64,000 nucleotides of DNA from Mesosutterella porci (lineage in GTDB: Bacteria; Pseudomonadota; Gammaproteobacteria; Burkholderiales; Burkholderiaceae_F): positions 62,001-126,000 of the forward strand of contig NZ_JAKNCT010000006.1 in the NCBI RefSeq assembly GCF_022134585.1, read 5' to 3'. Position numbers and translations under genes: made by a program. Under the pieces are notes generated by a model, which was not told where the DNA came from, did no database searches, and saw nothing but the letters and a program-made list of their open reading frames with translations. Below, piece by piece: positions 45,615-54,986 of this stretch. How positions within the stretch are numbered: position 1 is the first letter of the stretch; every line of letters begins with the position of its first letter.

Positions 45615-46283
45615 GGCCTCCTTCGCGCAGCCCGCTTCCTTCCAGCGCCGGCCTTCTTCCCGCAGCCAGTCGGTCATGTACCGGCCGATGAACTCTGCGG
45701 CTTCCTCCGGAGTGTCCTTCTGCAGGGAGTAGAGGTTGTTGGGAAGGCTTTTGCCGAAGGCAAGCAGCGTAAAGACCGGCGAAATGACGCAGAACATGCA
45801 GCGCCTCAGCGCCGGGTCATTTTCCGGAATGCCGGAGACTTCGGAGGCGAGGCGCCGGACCAGAGCGAATTTAGGCAGGACCTCAGTGTCAAAAAGCGGG
45901 CGCAGGCTCGCCTCTTCATCGAGCAGCCCCCTGAACAGCAGCTTCATTTTCCAGCCGTTTTCACCTGAGGCCTGCTGCAGGATCATCCGGAGCATGCCCT
46001 TCACTTTCTGGTCTGCCGGCTGCGGACTATCGACAATTTTCCGCATCTCTTCGATTTGGAAAAGGTCGTGGTGGGCAGCAATGAGCGCGGCGGCGAAAAG
46101 GCCGCGGCGGCTGCCGAAATGGTAGTTGATGGAGGCGAGGTCGACATGAGCGCGGGCAGCGATGTCGCGGCATGTCACGTTGGCAAAGCCCCTGCGGCTG
46201 AGCAGCCGCGAGGCGGCCTGAAGAATTTTCTCTCTGGTGGCGGCGCCGTCAGCGCGCTGCCGGCGCGTGGTCTCTTGTTGCAT
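45555..46283 (-). CDS. cecR: TetR-family regulator of the CecR type
   Basis: A 242-residue TetR repressor with an N-terminal helix-turn-helix (REKILQAASRLLSRRGFAN, DIAARAHVDLASINYHFGSR, residues about 17-60) and the C-terminal DUF1956-like ligand domain (LFRGLLDEEASLRPLFDTEV, RRCMFCVISPVFTLLAFGK). It is divergent from a ybhGFSR-like operon, the same arrangement as E. coli cecR-ybhGFSR. The shared gap contains a perfect 22-bp palindrome. Its 3' end overlaps the convergent helicase gene by 60 bases. Confidence 0.82.
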   Translation of the reverse strand: MQQETTRRQRADGAATREKILQAASRLLSRRGFANVTCRDIAARAHVDLASINYHFGSRRGLFAAALIAAHHDLFQIEEMRKIVDSPQPADQKVKGMLRMILQQASGENGWKMKLLFRGLLDEEASLRPLFDTEVLPKFALVRRLASEVSGIPENDPALRRCMFCVISPVFTLLAFGKSLPNNLYSLQKDTPEEAAEFIGRYMTDWLREEGRRWKEAGCAKEASAAEVIRHGGHESAGPLAA

Positions 46284-46316
46284 TGAATTCCCCTTTTGCC
46301 GGGGTTATTATAGAGA

Positions 46317-46338
46317 AAATTAAATTTAAATTTAATTT
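46317..46338. promoter_or_regulatory. Perfect 22-bp palindrome, probable CecR-type operator
   Basis: AAATTAAATTT is followed directly by its reverse complement, between the divergent TetR gene (start 46283) and the HlyD-type gene (start 46388). Such palindromes are typical TetR operators, and the pure AT content contrasts with the flanks. Confidence 0.75.
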
Positions 46339-46387
46339 AAACTAAGCGTCAGGGCATTAAGCAACCTGTTGTTTTATATAGGCGCAA

Positions 46388-47422
46388 ATGAATAAAAAGA
46401 TCCTCATTGCGGCGACTGTCCTTGCCGCGGCGGCGGCTGCGGCCGGGTACGGCGTTCATGAAAAGTTCTTCCAAAAAGCCTCCGATGAAATCGTGCTCTA
46501 CGGCAACGTAGACATCAGGCAGGTGTCGCTCGCATTCGAGGAGGTCGGGCGCATCAGCGAGCTTCGGGCCGAGGAGGGCGACCAGGTGAAGAAAGGGCAG
46601 GTGCTTGCGGTTCTCGACACCCGCACGCTGGAGCTTGAGGCCGAGCAGGCCTCCGCCCAGGTCCGTGCGGGAGAGCAGGCGCATTTGAGTCTTCGCAATG
46701 GCAGCCGTCCCCAGGAAATCGCCCAGGCGCGGGCTCAGTACCGGGCGGCTCAGGCCGAGGCCGAGCGGGCCTCGCTCGACCTCAAGCGGGCCGAAGCGCT
46801 CTGGAACACGCCCCAGGGGCACGCAGTGAGCCGCCAGAGCTATGACCAGGCGGTCAGCGCCGAGCGCGTGGCAAGGCAAAACGAACTGCAGGCGAAGGAG
46901 GCGCTGCAGCTCAAGGTGATCGGCCCGCGGGTGGAGGACATCCGGGAGTCCGAGGCGTCGCTTGAGGCATCGAAGGCGAACCTGGCCGTGCTGCGGCACC
47001 GCATCGAGCTCGGGACGCTGCGCGCGCCCCAGAATGCCGTGGTCCGCAGCCGCCTGCTTGAGAAGGGCGACATGGCTTCGGCTTCAAGCCCTGTGTTCAC
47101 GCTTGCGCTCACGGACCCCAAGTGGGTCCGGGCGTATCTGAGCGAAAAGGACCTGGGGCGAGTGAAGCCCGGGGACCCGGCCGAGATCACCACGGATTCG
47201 AACCCCGGGGAAAAGGTCCCCGGGCGGGTGGGGTTCATTTCCTCAGTGGCTGAATTCACGCCTAAGAACGTGCAGACCGAGGAGCTGCGCACGAGCCTCG
47301 TCTATGAGGTGCGCATACTCTTTGACGATCCCGACTCGAAACTGCGGCTCGGGCAGCCTGCGACCGTCAGGCTTCACCCGGCCGCCGGCGCCGCCTCCGG
47401 GGCCACAGCCGGCGGGGTGTGA
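46388..47422 (+). CDS. ybhG: HlyD-family periplasmic adaptor (YbhG-like)
   Basis: A 344-residue membrane fusion protein of an efflux pump, with an N-terminal anchor (about residues 4-20, ILIAATVLAAAAAAAGYG). A split biotinyl-lipoyl domain (VDIRQVSLAFEEVGRI, VKKGQVLAVLDTRTLELE and later LRAPQNAVVRSRLLEKGD) flanks a long coiled coil (about residues 75-200). The beta-barrel domain starts at KWVRAYLSEKDLGRV. It would link the ABC transporter in the inner membrane to an outer-membrane channel. It is the first gene of the four-gene operon, and a TolC-like gene is not included. Confidence 0.88.
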   Translation: MNKKILIAATVLAAAAAAAGYGVHEKFFQKASDEIVLYGNVDIRQVSLAFEEVGRISELRAEEGDQVKKGQVLAVLDTRTLELEAEQASAQVRAGEQAHLSLRNGSRPQEIAQARAQYRAAQAEAERASLDLKRAEALWNTPQGHAVSRQSYDQAVSAERVARQNELQAKEALQLKVIGPRVEDIRESEASLEASKANLAVLRHRIELGTLRAPQNAVVRSRLLEKGDMASASSPVFTLALTDPKWVRAYLSEKDLGRVKPGDPAEITTDSNPGEKVPGRVGFISSVAEFTPKNVQTEELRTSLVYEVRILFDDPDSKLRLGQPATVRLHPAAGAASGATAGGV

Positions 47423-47426
47423 GGCG

Positions 47427-49178
47427 ATGGCAGAGCAGGCCGTGGCTATCCGGGCCGAGGGCCTCGGGTTGACTTTCAGGGGCACCGGCGGCACCCTGGT
47501 TCAGGCTCTTTCTGAGCTGAATTTCGAAGTGCCTGCCGGCCGCCTCGTCACCCTGGTGGGGGCTGACGGAGCGGGCAAGACGACGCTGATGCGGCTCGTC
47601 TGCGGGCTGCTTGCGCCCTCGTCGGGCAGGATCGAGGTTCTTGGCAGGGACGTGGCCGCGCAGGCTCAGTGGGTGCAGGACCAGATCAGCTATATGCCCC
47701 AGAAGTTCGCGCTCTACGAGGATCTTTCCGTTCAGGAGAACCTCGACCTCTATGCCGATCTTCACGGAGTGCCCCTCGCCGTGCGCGCGAAGCGCTACGA
47801 GCGGCTTCTCGCGATGTCGGATTTGGACCGTTTCACCGGGCGGCTGGCCGGGAAGCTCTCCGGCGGCATGAAGCAGAAGCTTGGGCTGATCTGCACGCTC
47901 GTGCGCACGCCGAAACTGCTTCTGCTCGACGAGCCTTCCATCGGGGTCGACCCGCTGTCGCGCCGGGATCTTTGGGAAATTGTGCGGCAGCAGGTGCAGC
48001 TTGAGCATATCTCGGTGGTCTGGAGCACTTCCTACATGGACGAGGCCGAGCGTTCGGACTATGTTTTTGCACTGCACAAAGGCCGGCTGGTGGCCCAGGG
48101 GCGTCCCGCCGAGATCGTAAAGCGCGCCGAGGGTTTCACCGGCACCGCCTGGCCGCGCGGGGGCGAGCCCGCGCGGGACCTTCAGGCCGCCTTGTACGAC
48201 CGGGGCGATCTCGTGCTGGATGCAGTGCCCTCGGGGGGCGCCGTGCGCTTCATCGGCCGGCCGGGGTCGGACGCCGCGGCGCTCGCTTCCCTTCTGGCCG
48301 GGCGGCGCATGGAAAGCCGCCGCCCGGACTTTGAGGACGCCTTCATGCTGATGATTTCGGACAGCGGGGAGGGCTGCAGGACTCCCCGCGCCGGGCAGCA
48401 GCCCTTTCCAACCCGGAAGGCGGCTTCTTCCGTGCCTGTCATCCATGTCCGGGACCTTGTGCGGCGGTTCGGCGACTTCACGGCGGTCGCCAGCACGAGC
48501 TTTGATGTGAAGGAAGGCGAGATATTCGGCCTTCTCGGCCCCAACGGGGCGGGAAAGACCACCACATTCCGCTTGCTCTGCGGGTTGCTGCCCGCCAGCA
48601 GCGGCGTGATCGAGGTGGCGGGCTTCAATCTCCGCAAAGCCCGGGCGGAAGCCCGCGGGCGCATCGGCTATGTGGCCCAGAAATTTGCGCTTTACGGCCT
48701 GCTCACGAACAAGGAAAATCTGGAGTTCTTTGCCGGCGCTTACGGACTTTACGGCGGAAGGCTTCGCGAGCGGGTGCAGGCGATGCTGCAACAGTTCGAC
48801 CTCCAGCCCGGGGATATCTCCGGCCGGCTGCCCATGGGCCCCAAGCGCAGGCTGGCGATGGCGGCCGCGCTTCTGCACGAGCCGAGAATCCTGTTTCTCG
48901 ACGAGCCCACGAGCGGCATTGACCCGACCACAAGGCGCAGCTTCTGGCGCACCATCACGGAGCTTTCCCGCACCGGCGTCACGGTCATCGTGACCACCCA
49001 CTTCATGGAGGAGGCCGAGTACTGCGACCGAATCGCGATTCAGGACGCGGGGCGGTTTCTCGCCCTGGGCACTCCGGGCGAGGTCCGCCGTCTTGCTGGT
49101 GAGGACTGCGCCGACATGAACAGCGCCTTCATCAGGATCGTGGAAAAGGGCCGGGCCGGGGGAGGAAGGAAAAAATGA
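47427..49178 (+). CDS. ybhF: ABC exporter ATPase with two fused nucleotide-binding domains (YbhF-like)
   Basis: A 583-residue double ATPase of the YbhF type, energising drug export. Domain 1 has Walker A LVGADGAGKTT, signature GKLSGGMKQKLGL and Walker B LLLLDEPSIGVDP. Domain 2 has LLGPNGAGKTT and LFLDEPTSGIDP, but its signature is GRLPMGPKRRLAM. The altered signature also occurs in this subfamily, so it is probably normal. The ATG at 47427 is four bases after the ybhG-like stop. An in-frame ATG at 47304 would read through the end of the previous gene and is rejected. Its stop overlaps the next start. Confidence 0.9.
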   Translation: MAEQAVAIRAEGLGLTFRGTGGTLVQALSELNFEVPAGRLVTLVGADGAGKTTLMRLVCGLLAPSSGRIEVLGRDVAAQAQWVQDQISYMPQKFALYEDLSVQENLDLYADLHGVPLAVRAKRYERLLAMSDLDRFTGRLAGKLSGGMKQKLGLICTLVRTPKLLLLDEPSIGVDPLSRRDLWEIVRQQVQLEHISVVWSTSYMDEAERSDYVFALHKGRLVAQGRPAEIVKRAEGFTGTAWPRGGEPARDLQAALYDRGDLVLDAVPSGGAVRFIGRPGSDAAALASLLAGRRMESRRPDFEDAFMLMISDSGEGCRTPRAGQQPFPTRKAASSVPVIHVRDLVRRFGDFTAVASTSFDVKEGEIFGLLGPNGAGKTTTFRLLCGLLPASSGVIEVAGFNLRKARAEARGRIGYVAQKFALYGLLTNKENLEFFAGAYGLYGGRLRERVQAMLQQFDLQPGDISGRLPMGPKRRLAMAAALLHEPRILFLDEPTSGIDPTTRRSFWRTITELSRTGVTVIVTTHFMEEAEYCDRIAIQDAGRFLALGTPGEVRRLAGEDCADMNSAFIRIVEKGRAGGGRKK

Positions 49179-50317
49179 AGCATTTCCGCGCATTTTCTGA
49201 CTCCCGCGGCGCAGCGACCCGGCTGCGGGCTCTTGCCATGAAGGAGCTCCGGCAGATGCTGCGCGACCGCAGCACGCTCCTGCTCGGACTCATGCTGCCA
49301 GTCATCCTCATCCTTCTGCTCGGCTACGGCCTGTCGTTCGACGTGGAGCATGCGCCGCTCGCCGTCGTCGACGAATCCTCTTCCGTGCAGGGCGAGCACC
49401 TGATCCGGGCGCTCTCCGGCAACCGGTATCTGAAGGTCAGCCGCAAGGCCGGCATGGACGAGGCCGTGGAAGCGATGCGGCTGGGAACGGCGATGGGCAT
49501 TGTGCGCATCCCCTCGGATTACGCGCGGCGCTCGGAGTCGGGAAGCGCTCCGGTGCAGCTTATTTTGAACGGGGTCGACTCCCAGACCGTGAGGACGGTG
49601 GAGGCGTATGTGTCCGCGGCCGTGGGCACCGCGCTCCAGAAACAGTCCGACCGCAGCTCCGTCCGAAGCTCCGGCCTGGAGATTGTGCAGCGGACCTGGT
49701 ACAACGAGGCGGGGCAGAGCACCTGGTTTCTGGTGCCCGGCATCATCGTGATTGTCCTCACGCTGGTCGGTGCGTTTCTCGCCTCGCTGCTGATTGCCCG
49801 CGAGTGGGAGAGGGGGACCTTCGAGTCGCTTTTCGTGACCCCGGTGCGTCCTTTCGAGATCGTGATCACGAAGACGGCTCCCTACCTGCTGATCGGCATC
49901 GTGGATATCGCCATCTGCCTTCTTTCCGCGCGCTATCTTTTTGATGTCCCGATCCGCGGGTCCCTCGCTGCCATAGCAGGCGTGTCTTTTCTTTACCTTT
50001 TTGTGTCCCTGCAGATGGGGCTGATGATCTCGGGGCTTGCGCGCAGCCAGTTTCTGGCCAGCGAGGTCGCGCTCATTCTCAGTTTCCTGCCCGCCGCTAT
50101 GCTCTCCGGCTTTGTCTTTGACCTGCGCAATATGCCCGGGTGGCTCACTCCCATCTGCAACATCCTGCCCGCGACGCATTTTGTGAAAATTGTGCGCGAG
50201 CTCTTTCTCGTGGGCACGAGGCCGTGGGACCTCGCGGCTTCGATCCTGATTCTCTGCGCCTACGCCGTCCTGTTTGTATCGGTGACGACCAGGACCGTGC
50301 GCAAGAGGCTGAGGTAA
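49175..50317 (+). CDS. ybhS: ABC-2 type permease (YbhS-like)
   Basis: A 380-residue inner-membrane permease. The first helix (LLLGLMLPVILILLLGYG) is followed by a long periplasmic domain (about residues 55-190), then five further helices starting at STWFLVPGIIVIVLTLVGAF. The ABC2 signature is seen around LIAREWERGTFESLFVTPVRP. It starts by overlapping the ATPase stop by four bases. It is similar in layout to the next gene, and the two are expected to form a heterodimer. Confidence 0.88.
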   Translation: MKHFRAFSDSRGAATRLRALAMKELRQMLRDRSTLLLGLMLPVILILLLGYGLSFDVEHAPLAVVDESSSVQGEHLIRALSGNRYLKVSRKAGMDEAVEAMRLGTAMGIVRIPSDYARRSESGSAPVQLILNGVDSQTVRTVEAYVSAAVGTALQKQSDRSSVRSSGLEIVQRTWYNEAGQSTWFLVPGIIVIVLTLVGAFLASLLIAREWERGTFESLFVTPVRPFEIVITKTAPYLLIGIVDIAICLLSARYLFDVPIRGSLAAIAGVSFLYLFVSLQMGLMISGLARSQFLASEVALILSFLPAAMLSGFVFDLRNMPGWLTPICNILPATHFVKIVRELFLVGTRPWDLAASILILCAYAVLFVSVTTRTVRKRLR

Positions 50318-50322
50318 ACGAC

Positions 50323-51447
50323 ATGGTGATTAGCCCTGAGGTGCGCCGCTGGCTGCTGCGGGTGCGGTGTCTGATCCGCAAGGAGCTCCAGGTCCTTCTG
50401 AAGGACCCGAAGAGCCGGGCGATTCTCATTATTCCGGTTTTCCTGCAGGCGCTGCTGTTCGGCTACGCCGCCAACTACGAGCTTTCTTACGCTCCCTACG
50501 TCCTGCTCGACGAATGCCACAGCAAGGCCTCGGACGACCTGCTCGCCCGCATCGACAGCTCCGGCATTTTCGTTCGCAAGCTGACCGTGCGTTCGCAGCG
50601 CGAGATGGGCGAGGCGGTTGAAAGCGGGGCGGTTGCGCTTGCAATCAGGGTCCCTTCGGACTTCGCCTCGCGCCTTTCCAGCGGCAGGACCGCCCCGCTG
50701 CAGATCGTGCTCGATGGGCGCAACTCCATCACCTCGGGGCTGGCGGGGGCGTACCTCGGCAGCATCGTGTCCTCCTACGCGGCAGAGCTCTCCGGCAGGA
50801 CCGGCAGCGTCGAGCTCGTACGGCGCGCCTGGTACAACACGAACCTGGATTCCCGCTGGAATATTCTGGTCGCCTTGATCGCGACTCTCGCGCTCATCCA
50901 GACTCAGCTCACCGCGGCCTTCACCGTGGCGCGCGAGCGCGAGCAGGGGACCTTTGACCAGCTGCTCGTCACGCCGCTCACGCCCGTGGAGATTCTGGCA
51001 GGAAAGGCGCTGCCTCCCATTCTGGTCGGCCTCGTGCAGTCGACCCTCATTCTGCTTGTGATCCGCTTCTGGTTTGAGATTCCCTTCTCGGGCAGCCTGA
51101 TCACCTTGTATCTGGGACTTCTGGCGTTTAACCTCGCGACAGTAGGCTTTGGTCTGTCCATTTCCGCACTGTCGCTGTCGATGCAGCAGGCGATGCTCTA
51201 CAACTTCCTCTGCCTTGTGCCCACGGTCATGCTCTCCGGCTTTTTCACCCCGGTGAGCAATATGGCGCCGGCGCTGCAGTACCTCACCTATGTGAATCCC
51301 CTGCGCTTTGGCATCGACATTGTGAAGCGGGTTTATCTCGAGGGGGCGGGCCTCGCGCAGGTCTGGCCTGATTTCATTCCGCTCGCGCTGATCGCCGCGT
51401 TCTGTCTGCCGGCGGCCGGCTGGTTGTTCAGAAACAAGCTGTCATGA
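50323..51447 (+). CDS. ybhR: ABC-2 type permease (YbhR-like)
   Basis: A 374-residue permease paralogous to the preceding gene, with the same order of one helix (IPVFLQALLFGYA), a large extracytoplasmic domain, and five helices with the signature VAREREQGTFDQLLVTPLTP. I chose the ATG at 50323, five bases after the preceding stop. An in-frame ATG at 50140 would run inside the previous gene and is rejected. It closes the four-gene ybhGFSR-like operon and converges with the YpfJ-type protease gene. Confidence 0.88.
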   Translation: MVISPEVRRWLLRVRCLIRKELQVLLKDPKSRAILIIPVFLQALLFGYAANYELSYAPYVLLDECHSKASDDLLARIDSSGIFVRKLTVRSQREMGEAVESGAVALAIRVPSDFASRLSSGRTAPLQIVLDGRNSITSGLAGAYLGSIVSSYAAELSGRTGSVELVRRAWYNTNLDSRWNILVALIATLALIQTQLTAAFTVAREREQGTFDQLLVTPLTPVEILAGKALPPILVGLVQSTLILLVIRFWFEIPFSGSLITLYLGLLAFNLATVGFGLSISALSLSMQQAMLYNFLCLVPTVMLSGFFTPVSNMAPALQYLTYVNPLRFGIDIVKRVYLEGAGLAQVWPDFIPLALIAAFCLPAAGWLFRNKLS

Positions 51448-51473
51448 CAGCCCGGAGCCGGGTCCCAGGCCTT

Positions 51474-52394
51474 TCAGCGCGAGGAGGCCCGGCCGAAACG
51501 GCCGGACAGGGCCTCGCCCGGGTTATCGAGGTTGTCCGAGCCGAAGGTGTTGCAGGCCTGAGGCCGCCCGGTGTCGTAGCCTCGCTTGAACCACCGGTAG
51601 CGTTGCTCTGAAGTCCCGTGCGTAAAGCTGTCAGGAACGACGCGGCCGGTGCTTTCTCGCTGCAGGCGGTCGTCGCCGATGGCCGACGCGGTGCGCAGCG
51701 CTTTCTCAAGGTCTCCCTTTTCCAGCACGCCGTCGCGTTTCATGAAGTTTCCCCAGACGCCGGCGAAGCAGTCGGCCTGCAGCTCCAGCCGGACCGAAAG
51801 GCGGTTGGCGCCGGCCTGGTCTGTGCGGCTCTGCGCCTCGCGCACCTTGTCGCTGATGCCCAGCAGGTTCTGAACGTGATGTCCGACCTCATGAGCGAGG
51901 ACGTAGCCCAGGGCGAAGTCGCCTCCGCCGCCCAGGCGGGTTTTCATGTCCTCATAAAAGGAGAGGTCGATGTAGACGCGGCGGTCGGGAGGGCAGTAAA
52001 AAGGGCCCATGGCGGACTGGCCGTAGCCGCAGGCTGTCCGGGTGCTGCCCCTGTAGAGCACGAGGGTCGGGGGCGTATAGGTGGAGCCGGCCTTTTTGAA
52101 GATCTCCGACCAGGTCTCTTCGGTGGTCTTCAAGGCCACGCCCGTGAACTGCGCCAGCTCCTGCTCTTCGGCCGAAGGCTTGTAGGCGCTCGTTGAAGCC
52201 TGCGTCTGGACGGCCTCGCCGCCGGTCAGAAGCGGCGTGAGATCGATGCCGTAGTAGCCCGCCACGAGCACGATGATGAGAATCAGCACTCCACCCTTGC
52301 CGCGGATCGGGATCATGCCGCCCGGGCCGCCTCCCGGGGACTCGCCGCGTCGGTCTTCAATGTTCGAGCTCGATTGTCGGTTTCTCCACAGCAT
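51474..52394 (-). CDS. ypfJ: Neutral zinc metallopeptidase (YpfJ/KPN_02809 family)
   Basis: A 306-residue membrane-anchored protein. It begins with the family opening [19 protein letters not shown], then a single transmembrane segment (about residues 30-47, [16 protein letters not shown]). The catalytic zinc motif [10 protein letters not shown] sits in the middle, with a downstream Glu-containing [20 protein letters not shown] segment. The ATG at 52394 fits the family start. An in-frame start at 52538 would add 48 residues and is rejected. Its substrates are unknown. It runs divergently from a LysR gene. Confidence 0.85.
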   Translation of the reverse strand: MLWRNRQSSSNIEDRRGESPGGGPGGMIPIRGKGGVLILIIVLVAGYYGIDLTPLLTGGEAVQTQASTSAYKPSAEEQELAQFTGVALKTTEETWSEIFKKAGSTYTPPTLVLYRGSTRTACGYGQSAMGPFYCPPDRRVYIDLSFYEDMKTRLGGGGDFALGYVLAHEVGHHVQNLLGISDKVREAQSRTDQAGANRLSVRLELQADCFAGVWGNFMKRDGVLEKGDLEKALRTASAIGDDRLQRESTGRVVPDSFTHGTSEQRYRWFKRGYDTGRPQACNTFGSDNLDNPGEALSGRFGRASSR

Positions 52395-52565
52395 GGGGGC
52401 CTCTGTTGGACGTGCGGCGGGCGGGCGCTCCGCCGCGCAAAGAAAAAAGCTGCGCCGCCTCATTTTAGCGGCCGCGCCGGGCAGAGGCCTGCTATCTTTG
52501 AATTGCTGTAGTGCATTGCGTAAAATACAGGCAATCAACTTTGCTGATCCCTACGGAACCTTGCA

Positions 52566-53537
52566 ATGAACTTCCTTTCGATGAAGTACTTCACGACGGT
52601 GGCCCGGATGCGCAGCTTCACGCGTGCCGCGGCTGAGCTGCACATCACCCAGCAGACGCTGTCGGCGCACATCGCAGGAGTGGAAAAGGAACTGGGCTGC
52701 GCGCTGCTGATCAGGCACGTGCCGCTTGAGCTGACCTATGCGGGCGAGGTGTTCCTGCGGTACGCCTCCGACTTTGAGAAAAACTACAAGCGGATGATGG
52801 TCGAGCTGGGCGACATCAGCGACAATCACAGGGGCGTGCTCAAGATCGGCGTGGCCTTTACCCGCGGGCGGGCCATCATGCCGCTGCTGATCGAGGAATT
52901 TCAGAAGGACTGGCCCCGCTATGAGATACAGTTGGTCGAGGACACGAACGACAGGCTCCGCAAGTTTCTGGCCGACGGGGACATTGATCTGGCGATAGCT
53001 TCGTTTCCGAACAATGCGCCCGATATTGAGCTCAAGCCCTTTTACCGCGAGAACATTGTGCTTGCCGTCTCCCGCACTCTGCTTAAGCGGCTTTTCCCGG
53101 ACAGCCTCGAGGCTTCGGTGGAAAAAATCCGCGGCGGCGACCTTTCTCCGCTTGCTCAGTGCCCATTCGTTATGGGCAAGCCCGAAGACATCTCCGGAAG
53201 GGTCGCGCAGGAGTTCATCCGGCGCTTTGACCTGCATCCGTTCGTGAGCGCGCGCTCGGACAACATCGGCACGCTTCTGTCGCTGTGCCTGAGGGGCGTC
53301 GGGGCCTGCTTCTGCCAGGAAAACTTCGTGCGCATGACGCTCCCCGACGAGGCCCTGAAGCAGCTGGAGATTTTCCGCCTCCCCAAGGGCTCAAGCTACG
53401 AGATCCTTTTCGGCACGCCGCGCCAGGCCTATCAGAGAAAGGCGGTTTCAGCCTTCATGCAGACAGCTCTTCGGGTGATCCCCGCCTCCGAGGAGAAGGC
53501 CGAGGAGGAGCTCAAGCGGGTCGTGAAATTCAAATAA
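52566..53537 (+). CDS. LysR-type regulator
   Basis: A 323-residue LysR regulator with the DNA-binding helix-turn-helix (residues 5-65, LSMKYFTTVARMRSFTRAAA then HITQQTLSAHIAGVEKEL) and an effector domain from about residue 93 (GVLKIGVAFTRGRAIM). It is not part of the paralog pair at 22146 and 27939. It is divergent from the YpfJ-type gene and followed after 12 bases by a small membrane-protein gene, so both could be targets. The effector is unknown. Confidence 0.87.
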   Translation: MNFLSMKYFTTVARMRSFTRAAAELHITQQTLSAHIAGVEKELGCALLIRHVPLELTYAGEVFLRYASDFEKNYKRMMVELGDISDNHRGVLKIGVAFTRGRAIMPLLIEEFQKDWPRYEIQLVEDTNDRLRKFLADGDIDLAIASFPNNAPDIELKPFYRENIVLAVSRTLLKRLFPDSLEASVEKIRGGDLSPLAQCPFVMGKPEDISGRVAQEFIRRFDLHPFVSARSDNIGTLLSLCLRGVGACFCQENFVRMTLPDEALKQLEIFRLPKGSSYEILFGTPRQAYQRKAVSAFMQTALRVIPASEEKAEEELKRVVKFK

Positions 53538-53549
53538 AGGGGGCGTGCG

Positions 53550-53672
53550 ATGTGGAAGGCGCTGCTTTACCAGACCGTTTGCGTGGTAACCTGCTTCCTG
53601 CTGGGATATGTGGCCGTGCGAGCGCTTGACGCTTTGGGCGCCGCAGCGTGGATCGAAAGGCTGCTCCGATAG
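53550..53672 (+). CDS. 40-residue predicted membrane peptide
   Basis: The frame encodes MWKALLYQTVCVVTCFLLGY then VAVRALDALGAAAWIERLLR. It has one hydrophobic span (about residues 5-25) with an amphipathic C-terminal helix. A strong ribosome site, AAGGGGG, lies seven bases before the ATG. It sits between the LysR stop (12 bases) and the glycosyltransferase-like frame. No family is recognised. Its small size makes the call tentative. Confidence 0.55.
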   Translation: MWKALLYQTVCVVTCFLLGYVAVRALDALGAAAWIERLLR

Positions 53673-53753
53673 GTGCGCCCGCGGGCTTTTTCCGTTTTTC
53701 CAAATGAAGTCCGCCTCGGGCTCCCCGGCGGCCGCAGCAGGAGTCACCAAGCC

Positions 53754-54986
53754 TTGAACAGTGAGAAAAAATCCGCGGGGCCCCGCATTGTCGCTCTTGG
53801 CCGCGGTAGCACGCGCCTGCCGCTCGCGAAGCGCTATTTCGATTCGATCGAGGTGCTGGACGGCTTTGACAGCGTCCCGCTGTCCGATATTCTTCTGAGG
53901 CGCATCCGGCTGATCGCGGTGCCGTCGCGCCGGGAGACCCGCGGGCGGTCCGCCCGGGCGAAGCGCAGTCTTGCAAAGGCGATGGGGCTCTCGCTCAGCT
54001 CCGAGATCGCCCGCAGGAACCTGGCGGACTGTTTTTTTGGCGACCACGGCCCGAAAGTGCTCTTTGCTCCTTCTGAAACCGCTGCACGCTTTTACCGGAC
54101 GCATCTGAGTCCGCTCGGCTTCCAGGTGCTCGAGCTCAAGGATGAAACGAGCCCGATTCGCCTCGGGGCCTTTTTCCGGCGTGCGGCAAAGCTGCTCGCC
54201 TCCTGCGGCCCCGATCGCTCCGAAGGGCTCACGGTCTTTACGGATATGCATGAGGCACCGCTTCTGCGCCTCTACCGGAAGCTGCACCCGGCGCGCAGGA
54301 TCGTGCTGCGCTTCCACGACCGGATCGAAGGAGGGCTGGGCGGCCGGGCTCCCAGCGCGCAGAGGGTGATCCTCAGCGCGAGGGCGCTGCGCTCCAAGGG
54401 GGTGGTCGACGAGCTGGAGTCCTACAGCCGCTCCGATGCCGCCGCCCTGGGCGGCCTTTATCGTCCCAACGGCGTGAACCCGGATGTGATGAGCGGATAC
54501 GACCGGCCGAGCAGGGACTGCCTGTGGTTTTTCATGGGCAGCCCGGGCCAAGGCGTGGAAAGGACAAAAGTCCTCGGGGCTCTGCGCGCGGCGCTGCTGT
54601 CCGCCTGCCCCGGGCTTGACCGCTGGCTGGTCGAGAAAACAGCCGGGGAGTCCTCGCAGTGGCTGCCTTACGCGGATTACCTGCGTCTCTGCGCGGGAGC
54701 CGAAGTGATGGTCGACCTGGTCCGGATCGGACAGGATGAAGGATATTCCTTCCGGATGGCGGAGGCGCTTTTCCTGAACCGAAAGATCATCACCAATCGC
54801 AGCACGGCCGCCGGCGAGCCCTTCGACAGGCCCGGTCGGCTCTTTCTGATCGGCCGCGACAGCCCCGAAACGCTCTGGTCATTTCTTCAGACAGAGCCGC
54901 AGCCCCTTGAGCCTGAGGCACTCAGGCCCATCGACGCCCGGCTCTGGTGGACGCCGGAAGACCCGGCGGAGGCAGTCAGGCAATGA
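53754..54986 (+). CDS. Putative glycosyltransferase at the head of the rhamnose operon
   Basis: A 410-residue predicted cytosolic protein. The C-terminal third, AEVMVDLVRIGQDEGYSFRM then AEALFLNRKIITNRS, resembles the nucleotide-sugar-binding end of some lipopolysaccharide and capsule glycosyltransferases. The N-terminal half is not recognisable. It overlaps rmlA by four bases (ATGA), so it shares the rhamnose operon and may transfer rhamnose. I chose the TTG at 53754, preceded by AGGAG. A GTG at 53673 directly after the small frame's stop would add 27 residues. The activity is inferred from context and the C-terminal resemblance only. Confidence 0.5.
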   Translation: MNSEKKSAGPRIVALGRGSTRLPLAKRYFDSIEVLDGFDSVPLSDILLRRIRLIAVPSRRETRGRSARAKRSLAKAMGLSLSSEIARRNLADCFFGDHGPKVLFAPSETAARFYRTHLSPLGFQVLELKDETSPIRLGAFFRRAAKLLASCGPDRSEGLTVFTDMHEAPLLRLYRKLHPARRIVLRFHDRIEGGLGGRAPSAQRVILSARALRSKGVVDELESYSRSDAAALGGLYRPNGVNPDVMSGYDRPSRDCLWFFMGSPGQGVERTKVLGALRAALLSACPGLDRWLVEKTAGESSQWLPYADYLRLCAGAEVMVDLVRIGQDEGYSFRMAEALFLNRKIITNRSTAAGEPFDRPGRLFLIGRDSPETLWSFLQTEPQPLEPEALRPIDARLWWTPEDPAEAVRQ

